A stretch of DNA of 64,000 bases, from contig NZ_BMSA01000040.1 in assembly GCF_014648915.1 (NCBI RefSeq), positions 1 to 64,000 of the forward strand, written 5' to 3'. The position numbers and the translations under genes were made by a program. The notes under the pieces were generated by a model that did not search any database, was not told where the DNA came from, and saw only the letters and a program-made list of their open reading frames with translations. The number at the start of each line of letters is the position of its first letter. The stretch's first letter is position 1. Positions 7,821-20,300 of this stretch are shown one piece after another. Origin of the DNA: Streptomyces phaeofaciens. GTDB lineage: Bacteria > Actinomycetota > Actinomycetes > Streptomycetales > Streptomycetaceae.

Positions 7821-8615
7821 TCAGGGGACTGGCGCAAGCTGTGAGGACGAGCGAACGGGCCGCAGCGCGTTCTCCGAGCGCCGGCTGACCCGGGCTGCCG
7901 TACGCAGCACCTCGTAGGAGAAGCGGGTTTTCTCCGAGAACATCCTCGGGTGCTGGCCGAGCAGGGCAAGGGCTCCCTCGACGTGGCCCGCCCGCCCGTA
8001 TACCGGAGCAGCAATCATTGACCAGCCCGGCAGCGGGGACCGGGTGAAGCACGTCCCCAACTCCTGAATTTCCCGGAAACGGCTGCTGACGGTCTCGTCC
8101 TCGCTGTGCGCGCTGATTACCAGCCCGGCGGCATCTGCCGACAGGTGAGAAAGCTCAAGCGCAGCGCTGTCCTCGGAGGTGAGCGCCTCCACGAAGTCGT
8201 AGCGCCGACCGTACACAGTGTCCACCCACAGGCGGCGTGCCAAGGGAACAGTGACGAACAGCAGAACGACCTGAGCAGTCTGCCGCTGAAGCTGGGTCAG
8301 GTCAGGATCAGCGCCCTGCGAGGCAACCTGCGGCAGCCGTAGACCCCGAAGCGCCCCACTATGCGGGGTGACGCTGTACAGCCCCTGACCACGCAGTTCG
8401 ATCTGCCCCTCCTCCACCCCGCAGGCGAGGATGCGCTGGACAGTGGAGCGGGGAAGGCCCGACTTGGACGTGATCCGGCGCAACTCGTGAGCGCCAGGAC
8501 CGAGTTCCTCCAGAGCTGTCAGGACCCGGAACACCTTTGCATGCGCCGAGGCACCCGTCGAGCGGTCGACCGCTTCCTTCACTGTCAGCCTCCCTGGGAA
8601 GACGGCCACCAGCAC
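7821..8615 (-). CDS. IclR-family transcriptional regulator
   Basis: The product is about 264 residues. An N-terminal winged helix-turn-helix (KVFRVLTALEELGPGAHELR, then SGLPRSTVQRIL) is followed by an IclR-type effector domain with PGWSMIAAPVYGRAGHVEGA near the C-terminus. IclR proteins bind small molecules and usually repress nearby metabolic genes. The start is uncertain: GTG 8615 or GTG 8609 fit the domain boundary, while an in-frame ATG at 8822 would add an unlikely cysteine/arginine-rich leader. No good Shine-Dalgarno sequence precedes any candidate. It is transcribed convergently with the MmyB-type regulator. Confidence 0.8.
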   Translation of the reverse strand: MLVAVFPGRLTVKEAVDRSTGASAHAKVFRVLTALEELGPGAHELRRITSKSGLPRSTVQRILACGVEEGQIELRGQGLYSVTPHSGALRGLRLPQVASQGADPDLTQLQRQTAQVVLLFVTVPLARRLWVDTVYGRRYDFVEALTSEDSAALELSHLSADAAGLVISAHSEDETVSSRFREIQELGTCFTRSPLPGWSMIAAPVYGRAGHVEGALALLGQHPRMFSEKTRFSYEVLRTAARVSRRSENALRPVRSSSQLAPVP

Positions 8616-9232
8616 ATGCGAGCGGCTCGCTATATGCCCTCCATCGTTGTCGCATCTCGACCGCCGATCTAGAGGAAGAGGGCACCGGAGATCGAACTTC
8701 CGGACACGCTCAGTAGCGGAATATCTGCAGAACCGCCATCGCCATAGAGCCCACTGCCCATCCCTGCACGTCAACAGAATGAAGGTGTCAACTCCGCGGA
8801 TACGCAGAGCAACGAACGGCACCCCACGTTGCCAGAAGAAATACCGCGAAGATCACCGCCTGGCGGTCAACCCCGCCCCAGCTTCCCGCCAGATGGGAAG
8901 CGAAGGGGCGTCACACGCACCGACACATACGCTCCATGCCCGAGGGACGGGATACACCCCAACCCCCTCCCACGCTGGGACCATCAGCACCGATCTCCGC
9001 CAGCCAGCACACCCAACGAAGCCACCTCCTGAACCCCGCCACACGCGACGGCCTCACCGCCCCTTCGCATCGACACGCTGTCCCGCCCAGCGAGACACAG
9101 AAAGCCCCGGTGCTCGCCAGACGGGAAGCCAGCATGAATCTCCCCGCATCGGTTGCCCCACGGCTCACCCGCCGAAGACGGTGAATCTCCCCAGCCCCGC
9201 CACGGGACGCTGACCCCAGGAGACAAACCCAC
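8616..9232. other. Long intergenic region with C-rich plus strand
   Basis: Between the IclR-type gene and the peptide/MFS genes the plus strand is rich in CCCC and CACAC tracts. Overlapping frames on both strands are proline/arginine or glycine-rich and look like shadows. Promoters for both flanking genes must lie here, but no motif was clear. Confidence 0.4.
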
Positions 9233-9400
9233 ATGAGCGCTGGCCGATGGTTCTACACGTCCGTGTTTGGAGACACCCGCCCCACGAAGGCAGCCGTCGC
9301 CAAGACGCCGACCGCCACCGGCCGCCGCCTCCGGCCAGCACAGCAACCGGTCGCGCACATCACACACCCCGAAAGGCCCTTGAGCGCCGAAAAAGGCTGA
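9233..9400 (+). CDS. Short basic peptide of unknown function
   Basis: ATG 9233 has a good ribosome site (CAGGAGA, 10-15 bases upstream) and opens a 55-codon frame beginning MSAGRWFYTSVFGDTRPTK and ending THPERPLSAEKG at TGA 9398-9400. It has no cysteine, an aromatic N-terminal patch and a basic, proline-containing tail. It lies 95 bases before the MFS exporter and is probably co-transcribed. It might be a leader peptide, a small regulator or a precursor peptide, but no modifying enzyme is next to it and no family is recognised. Confidence 0.4.
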   Translation: MSAGRWFYTSVFGDTRPTKAAVAKTPTATGRRLRPAQQPVAHITHPERPLSAEKG

Positions 9401-9495
9401 CGCCAGGGGCCCTCCCACCCCTTCCGGCGTCTGCAAGCTCCCCGCCCACAGAAAAGGGGCCAGCGTGCGCCCGTCCCGGCTGCACGCATCACACC

Positions 9496-10722
9496 ATGCG
9501 TGAACTCCACCGCACGAACCTGCTCCGCGCCACGGACGCGCTCGGCACCGCCATCGCCCAATACGCGCTGCCCCTGATCGTTCTCGACCTCACCGGCAGC
9601 GTGAGCCACTCCGGCATCGCATTCATCGCCGAGTGGCTGCCCCGCATCGCGTTCCTCCCCATGGCCGGCGTTCTGGTCGACCGCGCCGGAGGACGCACCA
9701 TCCTGCTCACCGCCTCACTGCTTCGGACCCTTCTCACCCTGGCGTCCATGGGGCTCCTCCTGCTGCACCCGCAGCAGTGGTGGACCGTAATCGTCTTCGG
9801 GGCTGCCGGGGGAGTACTTGGAGAGTTCTCCTTCCTCTCCTGCGAGGTCATCGGCACGCAAGTGCAGTCCGGCAACGACGCCCACCGCATCCAGGCACGC
9901 CAGATTCAAATTGACCAGGCCGCCCTGCTCGTAGGCCCCCTCTGCGCCGCTGCGCTCATCGCGCAGCACCCAGCTGCCGCTCTCCTGGCGGTCGCCGTCC
10001 TCTCTTTGGCCACCGCGTGCGGAGCGCCCACGCTCACGGTCAGGCCGCACCCGCTCAACGAGGAACAGCCACCACAGAACCCCTTGAAGTCCATGGCTAC
10101 GGGGTGGCACATGCTGCGTACCCCCGTCGTCGCCTGGATCGCAGTCGTCACGGGCGCCGTCCAGATCCTGGTCGCCCTGCTGCTCGCTGCCGCGCCCGGC
10201 ATCGCCCTTCACCAGTACCAGAAGGCCGAGACCGACCTGGGCAGTATGTGGACTGCGGCTGCTGCGGTAACGCTCCTGGCCACCTCCGTCACCCGCCGAG
10301 GAATCGACCGCTGGGGGACGGCACCCCTGCTCCTCCCCAGTGGCTTCGTCCTTGCTGCGGCCTCAGCCACGGCGGGCACGGCCGGGACGTTCGCTGCCTT
10401 CGCCGTATCCGCTACCGCCATCGTGGCGGGGGAGTGCACGGCCAACATCGTGCTGCGCACGATGAGAACGCTGGTCATCCCCGGACACGCTCTCGGCGCC
10501 ACTGTCAGCGTGTTGTTGGTCATCGGCCTACTCCCCTACCCGCTGGCCGGCCTGGTAGTAGCTGTCGTCCCGCTACCCGCCCTCCCCGGTGTACTCGCCA
10601 TGTGCGGCACGACCATGGGCGTGGCCATTGTGTTCGGCGGGCGCCAGCTCGCCCGGTACTGGCCCCAGCACCCTTCAACGCCAAAGCACTCAACTCCCAT
10701 GCCCACCTCCCTACGGGACTGA
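9496..10722 (+). CDS. MFS transporter
   Basis: The 408-residue product is an integral membrane protein of the major facilitator superfamily, with about 12 hydrophobic segments in two halves separated by a polar loop near residue 190 (RPHPLNEEQPPQNPLKS). A signature-like loop between segments 2 and 3 reads GVLVDRAGGRTILL. It resembles exporters of the enterobactin/macrolide-efflux type and probably exports a small molecule. ATG 9496 is chosen because the sequence upstream in frame is basic and proline-rich and lacks a membrane segment. The ribosome site is weak, so coupling to the upstream peptide gene is possible. The substrate is unknown. Confidence 0.88.
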   Translation: MRELHRTNLLRATDALGTAIAQYALPLIVLDLTGSVSHSGIAFIAEWLPRIAFLPMAGVLVDRAGGRTILLTASLLRTLLTLASMGLLLLHPQQWWTVIVFGAAGGVLGEFSFLSCEVIGTQVQSGNDAHRIQARQIQIDQAALLVGPLCAAALIAQHPAAALLAVAVLSLATACGAPTLTVRPHPLNEEQPPQNPLKSMATGWHMLRTPVVAWIAVVTGAVQILVALLLAAAPGIALHQYQKAETDLGSMWTAAAAVTLLATSVTRRGIDRWGTAPLLLPSGFVLAAASATAGTAGTFAAFAVSATAIVAGECTANIVLRTMRTLVIPGHALGATVSVLLVIGLLPYPLAGLVVAVVPLPALPGVLAMCGTTMGVAIVFGGRQLARYWPQHPSTPKHSTPMPTSLRD

Positions 10723-10906
10723 ACCCAGGTCCGCACCGCCGAACCTGTGTGACCACCCCACAGACACGAAGCCTGGCTCCCATCCCGCTCGGCGACCCAC
10801 TCGGGAGAAAAAGCCGCGCTCCTCCCGCCCCACGGGAAGCACCCGAGAACCAGATGGCCAACCCTGACACCCTCACATCACTGCGCAGCCGGGAGGAGCC
10901 ACAGCC

Positions 10907-11314
10907 GTGATTGACGTTGCACCCAAAGCCCAGGCCTACTGGCGCCGCTGGCGCAACCCAACGACGCCCACGACCGCCATGTCACCGCCCAGGACCCCCC
11001 GCCAGGCGATGGCCGTCATGGCTACATTGCCGAACTCCTCGACAAGACCCCGGGACCAGGCCCGGACCCGGCTCAAAACACTTGTCGTCCACGATCCCGA
11101 GACGTGCGATGTCATCCCGGCTGACCGCTGCCTGTCCGATCACGGCCGCGGCAAGCCCAACATCCCCGAGAGCCACCTGGCCACCACCGCAGTCCGTACC
11201 GCTCAAGCCCTGGCTTTGGCCGACCGGAACAACGACGAGGTCTCGAGCGACTTCACGATCCTGGGCGAGCACACCGTGCGGGCCCCCGCCACCTGGCGGC
11301 TGCCGCGACGCTGA
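10907..11314 (+). CDS. Hypothetical protein preceding the giant gene
   Basis: GTG 10907 is preceded by GGGAGGAG at 10891-10898, a strong ribosome site. The 135-residue product has a basic, threonine/proline-rich first half and a better-ordered second half (LKTLVVHDPETCDVIPADRC, then SHLATTAVRTAQALALADRN). No family is recognised. Its stop at 11312-11314 lies just before the ribosome site of the 4196-residue gene, so the two are surely one transcript. The overlapping plus-strand frame from 10911 is an in-frame extension of the giant gene but appears to be a shadow of this gene. Confidence 0.6.
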   Translation: MIDVAPKAQAYWRRWRNPTTPTTAMSPPRTPRQAMAVMATLPNSSTRPRDQARTRLKTLVVHDPETCDVIPADRCLSDHGRGKPNIPESHLATTAVRTAQALALADRNNDEVSSDFTILGEHTVRAPATWRLPRR

Positions 11315-11333
11315 GAAGGAGGTCGCAGTCAAC

Positions 11334-14300
11334 ATGCCCGAGCCCCAGTCGCCGGCGACCCCCGACACCCAGGCCCCGCCCCAGCAGCAGCCCTCCGGTA
11401 CACAGGCCTTGCCAGCGTTTCCCGAGCAGGCCCCGCAGGATCTGGAAGAACTGCGTGCCTACTACCGGCAGCGGGCTCAGCGCACCGGCAACGGCCCCCT
11501 GAAGCAGGCCTGGAACCACCGGGCCGCTGACGCGTCTATGGAGGTCATGGCCGGAGGACTGATCCGTTTCGGCAGCACGCGCCACTGGCGTCTCGCACCG
11601 TCTGGTGCCGGAATGCCCTTCGACAGCACTGCGGACAGCCTCAGCTTCGCCAGCAAAACGGAGGCGGAGGCCTTCGCCACGCACCTCGCCGACGTGACTG
11701 GCGCGGACGGCGCACCGCTTCCATGGGCAGCCACCGACTTCGGCCCGGCGTTCGACGGCTGGCGCAGCGACCGAGGAGAGCCGATCGGGCTGGCGCTGGC
11801 ACGCCTGAGGGTCGACTTCGACCGCAGCCGTGGCCGCGAACCCTTCCACATTGCCGCTCGGACCTACCAGCCCTACGAGGACCAGAGTGCTTCCCGTGGC
11901 GAGGCACCACACGGGCACATCTGGCCCGAGGAAATTCCCGACAACAGCTGGGTCCACGTGCCAGCACATGCCGGGCAGCCGTCCCGTGACGTCCTTGTCA
12001 CGTCCCTCACGCTGCTGCCACGCGGTGAGGTCGAGCTGACGCTGGACGACGGCCAGACGGTAGCCGTCCCGCGCAACAAAGCGCTCCCCGTCGCAGAGCA
12101 GACGGAGGCGGTCGACACGACAGGCCGCACCATCGGTCGACGCGTAGAGTCCACGCTTCTGCAGCCGGGCCAGTGGATCCAGATCGACGCGAAGGCAGGG
12201 GGCCAGCACACCCGAGAACGCGAACTCCCCGATATGGAACGCGGGCAGGTCTACCAACTGCGTGGCCGTATCCGCGAGCTCACCACCACCGCTGAGGGAC
12301 AGCTCCAAGCGCACATGGAGGGCGTTACCGCGCTGGCCGGGGACACGTGGGCCAACCACACCCCCGACCGCCAGAGGTCGTACGGAGAACTGGACGCAGC
12401 CGTATGGCCACTCGGCCAGCGCACGGTCCAGATCACGGCAGACTATGCGGCATTCGACGCCATGCTGGACCGTCCCCTCACTGTCGACGAGATTGAGCAC
12501 GCCAACAAGTCCCGGCAGCCCTCAACAGCCGACATCATCCTGATGGCCCGGGTCGTCCACAGGGCCACATCGCTCATGGCCGCGACCGACACCACCTACC
12601 CGCAGCACGACCGCCTCCAGCCGCTTGCCACGGCCCTGCCCTCACTGCACGCCGAGATCGACCGGGCGATCGAGACAACCGACTTCGCACTGCTCCTTCA
12701 AACGATGTGCGGCATGTACGACCTGGTCGACGAGACGGTCGGCAGTATCGATGCCTACATGCCACCGGGTCTCGTGCCGCTCTTCGCTGCCAGCAGCCAC
12801 CTGCGGTCCCTGCTCCTGCACCAGCACAGCGACCAGGTAGTCCACGCGATCACCGAGGTCCGGCGGGAGTGGACGCAACCGTCGCCTCTGCGTGAGATGA
12901 GCGACGAGGAACTCTTCGACACCGTGGAGGAGTGGGAGGCCCGAGCGCCGCGCGATCAGCGTGAAGAAGAGAATTGGCCCGAAGCCAATCAGACCATAAC
13001 CAATACGGCCAACATCGTCGTCATCCACGACGACCGGCCGGGAACACGATCACGCGTGCAGGGCCTTGCCAAGTACGACCGGGCCGCAGCATCCGTCCTA
13101 CGCGCCGCGTCCTTCCGACCCATCACCGGCTCAAGCGGCGTCAACTGGGACACCGACGCCCGTATCGAGCCCGACGCACGACGCACCCACGCCGAGCAGG
13201 CGCTCACCAGGCTGCGCGCCCTCGGACGCAAGGCCGAACTGCGCTCCGTCCAGCAGAACTCGGAGACAAGCCCTCAGCGAATCTCTGCGGCAGGACCGCG
13301 CGAAGCGACGTCGCCGGAGTTGCTGTCCGCCACGCAGCCAAGGCCCGCCCCGGAAACCCAGCAGACACCGTCCAGCGTCGAGAGCAACAGCGTCGACGAG
13401 GATGCCTTCAACGCCGTCACCATCGAAGTCGTCCACCAAGGGCATCCCCTGGACAGCCTGGTCCGCGGTGTCGCGCCCGGCGACGCACGAGCCGAGGAGG
13501 TGCTGCGTGCTGCCGGCTTCCGCAGAATTCGCGGCAGTGGTGGCCGAGGATGGGAGCCACGCGCCCGGAAGTGGGAGACACGACGCACCAGTCTCCTCAG
13601 CGCGGTCCGCGGCCTGACGGCACTCGGCCGGAACGTGTCCTCCGACATTGAGGACGGCAGACCCCGCGTCGAGAACTACCGCGCGCAGGAACACCGCGTA
13701 AAGAAAGGCTCCTTCTCCACCCGCGAGGAACACCGCGCCAGCGAAGACCAGCTCCTCAAGAAGCTGCACGGCTGGATCATGTACATGGAAGGGCACTCCC
13801 CCTCCACCCGCAGCGTGCACTACCTGCAGGAGCAGGTCGCGGTCGAAGCCGCCAAGGCCACCATCGTCCAGGCCCTGCAGAAGCAACAACACACCCATCA
13901 GAGCAACGGCCAGCCCGACCGGCACCTGACCGACGAGGACATATACGAGGGCCTTCTCCAACACATCACGACGCTCGACCACGACAACTACCGCCGCCCC
14001 CAGGAAGTCACAGACCGGCGCGAGGAACTCACCACGGAGATCCGCCGGCACCTCGACCAGTGCCAGCAAACCCGTGGCACCACCGCCTACGCTGCGTTCC
14101 TCGCCAGCGATGCCCCACCGCCCCGAGTACCTGCCGCAGAGCTCCTGCCCGACCGCAAGCTCAAGCACGGCAACCACATCTGGACCGGCCCCCAGGCCGT
14201 GCTGCGCTTCTCCCGCGAGGCGCACTTCCACGGCCGGCCCGTACGCCAACTCACCCCGGGCCAATGGCGAGTGTCCGTCGACCACGACGACATCCGCTAC

Positions 14301-17300
14301 TTCCAGACCCCCACCGAGTCCGAAGAGCAGGCGCTGGCCCGAACCATCCGACACAGCATCAGCACACTCACGGACTTCCCGACCCTGGACAGCCAGTCCT
14401 TCCAGCAGTCCGTGAACGAGCTCCGGCAGAGCATCGACACCTGGCGGCAGACCGCCAGCGCAAGCACGGACCGCGGCTTCAGCCTGCGCTACGCCCGCGA
14501 GGAGTTCGACAGAAACCTCGATCACGCGTTCTGGCTCCTGGACCAGCGCCGCTCCCTGCGCCTTCTCAACGAAACCCTTCAGGAAGCCACCGACTACGCG
14601 CTCCGGGTCGAAGCGGCCCTGGAACACTCCTATGAGGAGCCGGCCGACCAGGAGACGCTGCGCGCTGTCGCACACCACTGCCATATCCTGCGCGAACGAC
14701 TGGAGACCACCTCCCGGACCCCCAACAAGCTGCCCGCCGAGCGACGGTTCACAACCATCGACGAGGTCCGCGCGCACTGGAGGAACACCCCGGACACCGC
14801 CAACTCCCGTCTCCAAACGGACAGCGCCCGCAGAGCAGCCGACGACCTTGATGACACCGACCACCTCACCCTGCGCGGTCACCTCGTTACTACCCGGCAT
14901 GAACCCCGCGGTCCCTTCGTGATCAAGCACACCGGGAGCAGCCTCACCGTCGTAACGACCGGCACACGCCATGCGGACCGCGCCCTGACGCTTGCGCAGG
15001 CGCTAGAGGACATCGCCGTCGGCCAGCAGCCCTTCGACTGGACCTCGCCCGGCATCGACCAGCGGCTCGCCGCGCACCAAGACCTGGTCGAGACAGTGAC
15101 CGCCCTCCAGGAGAAGACGTGGTACCCCGCGAGCAGGGCGCCTGGGCAACGGCGCACCCTCCGCGAAGTTGTCGAGGCCTGGCCCCGCAGCTGGATCAGC
15201 CCCAACGACTCCTTCGAGCTCACGGCCGGCGGTCTGGTCATCGGTGTCCACCGCGGCTACAACTCACCCTGGCATGTCCTCCCTGCCTCTGCCGCACTCG
15301 ACCTTGCAATGCCACCGATGTCCGACCGCGACCAGGCACACGCCCTGGCCCAGCATCTTCAACGGGAGCTCGTCGACCACACCGGCACCCCCCTCGACTG
15401 GGACAGCCCTGCTCTTGCCGCGCAACTCACCACGTTCAGGACCAGCAGCGGCATGAGCTTCCACGACGCTCTGGTCGAAGCCCACAGCACCTTCACCACA
15501 TCTCCTACCCCCACCGACACGCAACCGCCAACCCCCACGCCCGCCCGCTCCGCTGCTGCACCTCAAGCCCCGGCCGTCTCCCCGGAGCTCGAACCTCGGG
15601 AGGCCAATCCCACACCCCAGGCAGACGAAGCCCGCGACCAGTTCCTCCTGGGCGAGGCAGTCACTCGAAGCGGACAAGTCGTCAGCAACCACAAGAAGAC
15701 CTCGACCCAGGGCGACTACCACTGGATCACCATCCGCACACACGACAACACCATCCTCGCCGTACGCCTCGATGCCACCCTCTACGTCCCCACGGACCTG
15801 CAGCCCGGCCAGGAAGTCACGATCACTGGCACCGTCGCCGAACCCGCCCAACGGGGCAACGGCCGCACCCAGACCCTGCTGCGAAGCCCCCTCATCACAC
15901 CGGCCGACACCCCGGCACGGCCAGCCGAATCCCAGGACTGGCCCGACCTGACCCCCACCCAGCGGGACGTACTGCGTGCTCTCCCATACCCGCAGCGGAG
16001 CATGGCCTGGACGCCGGCTTCCTTCGAGCCCTTCTTCGAGGTCCTTATCGGGGATCAGTGGAAGACCATCACCACGGTCAACGCCTTCACCCTGCACACC
16101 GGCCCGGACCTGCACGGCTTCCACGAGATCCTGGCCGTACGAGGCAAGGAGCACCAAGACCACCAAGCCGCGCTCGCCACCGTCGCCGACGCCATCGAGA
16201 AACTGAGTGAACCTACCGACGACGAGCTACGGACCCCCCTGCCCCATCCGCCGACCATCGGGCCGCCCGACGCGCTCACCGACATCGAACTGCAGCAAGC
16301 GATCACACAACTTACGACCTGGCTGGACTCCGCCTACCCCCATGCCCTGACCGAGATCGAACCCGAGGAGACGGTCACACAGCGCCTCATCACCGCCCAG
16401 GAGCTCCGCACCCGGCTCGATGTCGAGCGGGCCACACGCAGCGGACTCTCCCAGGACCTGCACAACGTCGGCACGATGACGCTCGAGCGCGCCCGGCACC
16501 ACCTGCACCTCGGTGCCCGGGACGTATACGGCCGCATCGCGATCCTCGACCACAACAACGCGAAAGTCGCGCACATCGTCCATGACACCGCCGGCATGCC
16601 GGAGGCCGCAGGAGCACCACTCGACGATCCGCGGCGAACGCGCAAGCGCGGATACCGCATCCACCACAGCGACGGGAGCACAGAAAAGCGCGCCTACCGA
16701 AGCCCACAGGGGGCGATGGCCGCCTACTTCCGCGACCACCACCCGGCCGCGAAGAGCCCCCAAAGCAAACCCCCCGTTCCACGCTTCGCCAGCAGCCTGG
16801 ACTTCCGCAACCACCTGCGCACCCTGCCCGACGCCACCACCAGGGACGAGCAGCGGATCGTCGACTACTGCCGCCGTGCCGCCGGCAAAGAGGAGACGCA
16901 GGACGAGAAGGGCAAACCCATCGACCTTGCCCCGGTGCGCCTCTCGCCCGGCAAGATGATCGCCCTGCACCGCGGCAACACGACGACCCAGACCCACGCC
17001 GATCTTGAGGCTTCCCCCAACCACAACCGGGCTAAGCTCTGGGACACCAGCGGCGGCGCACCCCGAATCCTCTCCAATTGGGCACTGCAGTCCCCCCACC
17101 GGTTACAGACCATCGCTGGAGTCTTCCCCGTACGAACCCTGCGCGAGGCGGAAACTCTGGCCACCGCCCTTGAGGCGCTTCGGGACCACGAGGGAAAACC
17201 GCTCGGTTTTGACCAGCCAGGTCTCACAGAGCGCCTGCGCGGCTTCCGCGACGCCGAGGGCAGGAAGTGGCCCACAGCCGTGGCGGTCATCCGCACCCTC

Positions 17301-20300
17301 ACACCAGGACTCGACCCCGACGGCACACATGCCCGCTGGCTCCTGAAGAACGCTCCTGAGCATGCTCCGGCCAGCCTGACAGCAGGCAGCCACACACCAG
17401 AGAACCCGGCCGCCACCCCGGAAACGCCCACCGCCCCTGAGAACGCAGCGCCCGCCGAGGAGCCCATGGCCCCTCGCTTCCCCACCCCGCAGGCCAACGC
17501 ACAGCACACCGCCGCCGAGGAACGAAGCGCCCGCCTCTCTACCGTGCTTGCACTGGCAGACGGCAAGCTCAGCGACCCGCCCGGCTTCCAGATCGCCCGC
17601 GCCACCGCCACCGAGCGGGACGAACAACCAGCGCCTGAACCAGTGAACGAAAACGCACTCTTCGCAGTCGAAGCGGTCTCCACCCCAACGGGGCCGCCCA
17701 ACATCGCAGAAGATCTCGCGGACGAGCCGGCCAAGGCAGCCCGTGGCGAAGCCGACTCACCATCGTCCCCGTCAACCGAGCAGGCAGGCACGGCTGAGCC
17801 GTCCGTTGCCAGCAACGACGCCACGGCAAGGCCGTCGCAGCGGCCCCGGCAGAACACGCCGACACGCCAGGAGTCAGACTCACAAGCGCATTTCGGGCTG
17901 ACCATCTCCCAAGCCGCACACGGGACCACCACCTCCGCGCCAGCAGTGCCTGCCGACGTCATCTCAGACCCCGGCGCCCTCGACACCTGGCACGCTGACG
18001 GAGGACGCTCTGCAAGCGAACCCGTAGATGACCCTGCCGGAACCGGACCCCTCGAAGATGGCGGCACCACACCGGTCGAGATCACCGGCACCCAGGCTGC
18101 AACGTCTACCCGGGACAGGGCGCAGAACGCCAAGCATGCGAAGAACTTGAGCCCCGAGCAAGCCGCACCTCCCACCCAGAACGGACCGCCAAGCCCGACG
18201 CCCACCCCCGCCCCCGGCACAGCCCCGGCACCCCCGTCAGCAGACGAAGGCGAAACACCACCCTCATTCCATATCAATCAATGGCCGCAGGCAGGCCAAA
18301 TGAGAGGAGAGCGGCTTCAGGCATGGCGCAACCGCGGCGCCGACCTGCCGTCAGGCATCAACCTCCACACCGATCCGCGATCCGAGGCGACGCGACACAT
18401 CACGGACCCAAAGATCCGAATCGACGCCCGAGCCCTGTTCCAACAGCACAACCCCTTCGCAGAGTTCGACGCCGCACTCACCAGCGCGCTCAGCCGAACC
18501 CGCAACTCCTCCGTACGCGCGCTGGCCTCTCAAGCCGGCCAGGTACTCCGTGCGGAACTCGCCGTCTGCGCCGACCAAGCTCAAGAGCAGTTCCAAAGAG
18601 CGATGACCGCCCCCGGCATCCTGCACTACGCACGCGGATACGAGCGCGACGTACCTGCCGAACAGGCTTACCAGCGCAGCCAGAGCGCATTCATCCATGT
18701 GGTCGAGCAGGCCGAAGCCGAAGCACAACGCCGTGGCATCGACGCGGGCGCGGTCACCGCGGTGTTGGCCAACGCCGCCGGATGGGACGGCAGCATCAGA
18801 GACGGCCGCCTGATGAACACACAGCGCCTCAACGGCCCTGTCCACGCCGCCTACCGCTCCGCCCACGACCGCCTCACATGGATGCTTCAGCGAGTGGGCT
18901 GGCTGGACAAGCACAACAAGGCCCGAGCAGCACTGGACCTGCCCGCCCTCCAGGCACCTCCCCACACTCCCGCCAGCACCACCGAGACCGGCTTCTGGAC
19001 CTCCCTCGACACGGCACGGCGCCGCTACACGCAGACCCCGCTCCGAGACCTTTCGGCCCTCGTCGCCGCCTATCTCCCAGACGGCGCAGACCAGGTCATC
19101 GGCCAGGCCGCCTGGGAGGAGGCCTATCCACTGGCCCAGTTCGAGGAGAACGCCCGATCAGTCCTCGACCAGATCACCGACACCCAAGAGCACCACCTGG
19201 TCAGTGACGTTCAACGCGCGCTCCACGCCGACCTCACGACCCTGCTCCAGGACACCACACAGGTTCCCCCCACCATCAGTCAGCTCGCCAAGACCGTGGC
19301 CGGGCACCGCTCCCGCGCTGCGGACGAGGCCGAGATGCTCGGACTCGACCCCGGCAAGGTCTGCAGCCACCTCGACTACATCACCGGGTGGGACGGGTCG
19401 ATCGCGATCACCGTTGAGGGAAGCGCCGTCGCGAACTACACCGCAGCCTTCGCAGTCCGCACTGCCCGGACCGCGACCGGAACGCAAGGACAGCGCCGCC
19501 GCCGGCGTGAGCTGGTCGCACAGCTCCCGGACCCCAGCGCCCTACTCAAGGTGCTCACCGCGCTTCAGCAGCCGACCGACGCTGCAGTGGCCAACCAGCA
19601 GGATGCCGCCGCGAGCACCGCAGACCCTGCACCGCCCATGACCTCGCCGGAACCCTCCCAACCCACCACCGAGCCGACGGAGAAGCCCATGGCTGCACCC
19701 TCTCCGGCTGCCCAGCCCGAAAGGGTGGCGCAGCCTCGCACCACTGCCGCCACCCCGCAGCCTGTCGCAGGCCAAGTCGTCGTGCTCACCGTGAACGGCA
19801 ACGCTTACGCCTTTCAGAACCTAGCCTCGGACCGTCTCGCAACAGACGTGCGCAATGCCCTGCACCATGGTGGCGCCCCAGCCGCGCGCACGATGTACGG
19901 GCACATCGGAAAACGGCAGCTGCCACTCTTCTGGGAGGCAACGCCCGAGGGCATCGTCTTCAGCCTCCAGGAGGACCCGGAACCCGTCCTGACGGTGGCA
20001 CCCACCGACATGACGCCGTTCAACCCCAGCGTCCGCCCTCCGCGGGACGAATCCCCCTACCGACGACTGGTCACCGCCATCTTTGCCCGCCTGGAGGCCA
20101 GCGGACAGACCCCACCGCCCGGACCGAGGCTCGTCCCGCAGGCACCCGTCCAGGCCACCCGAGCCGCCGCTCAGCAGTTGAGTGACGACGCCAGCCAGGC
20201 GGTCGACCGAGCCGCTCTGCTGCAGATGACCGCCCAGGCCGACGAGCAGGGCCTGAACGGAATCCCGGTCAACACCCACGGCCCCCTTGGAGTGGTGCAG

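Noticed and set aside
8936..9184. 82-codon plus-strand frame upstream of the peptide gene
   Set aside because: Proline/threonine/arginine-rich with no ribosome site or codon bias; it looks like a shadow in C-rich DNA.
10911..11333. N-terminal extension of the giant gene
   Set aside because: The extra 141 codons are proline/arginine-rich and overlap the 135-codon gene in another frame; ATG 11334 has its own strong ribosome site.
13131..14972. Long open frame (613 codons) on the minus strand within the giant gene
   Set aside because: It is an antisense shadow caused by GC-rich codon bias; its protein is V/G/A-rich with no motif, while the sense strand encodes the consistent giant protein.
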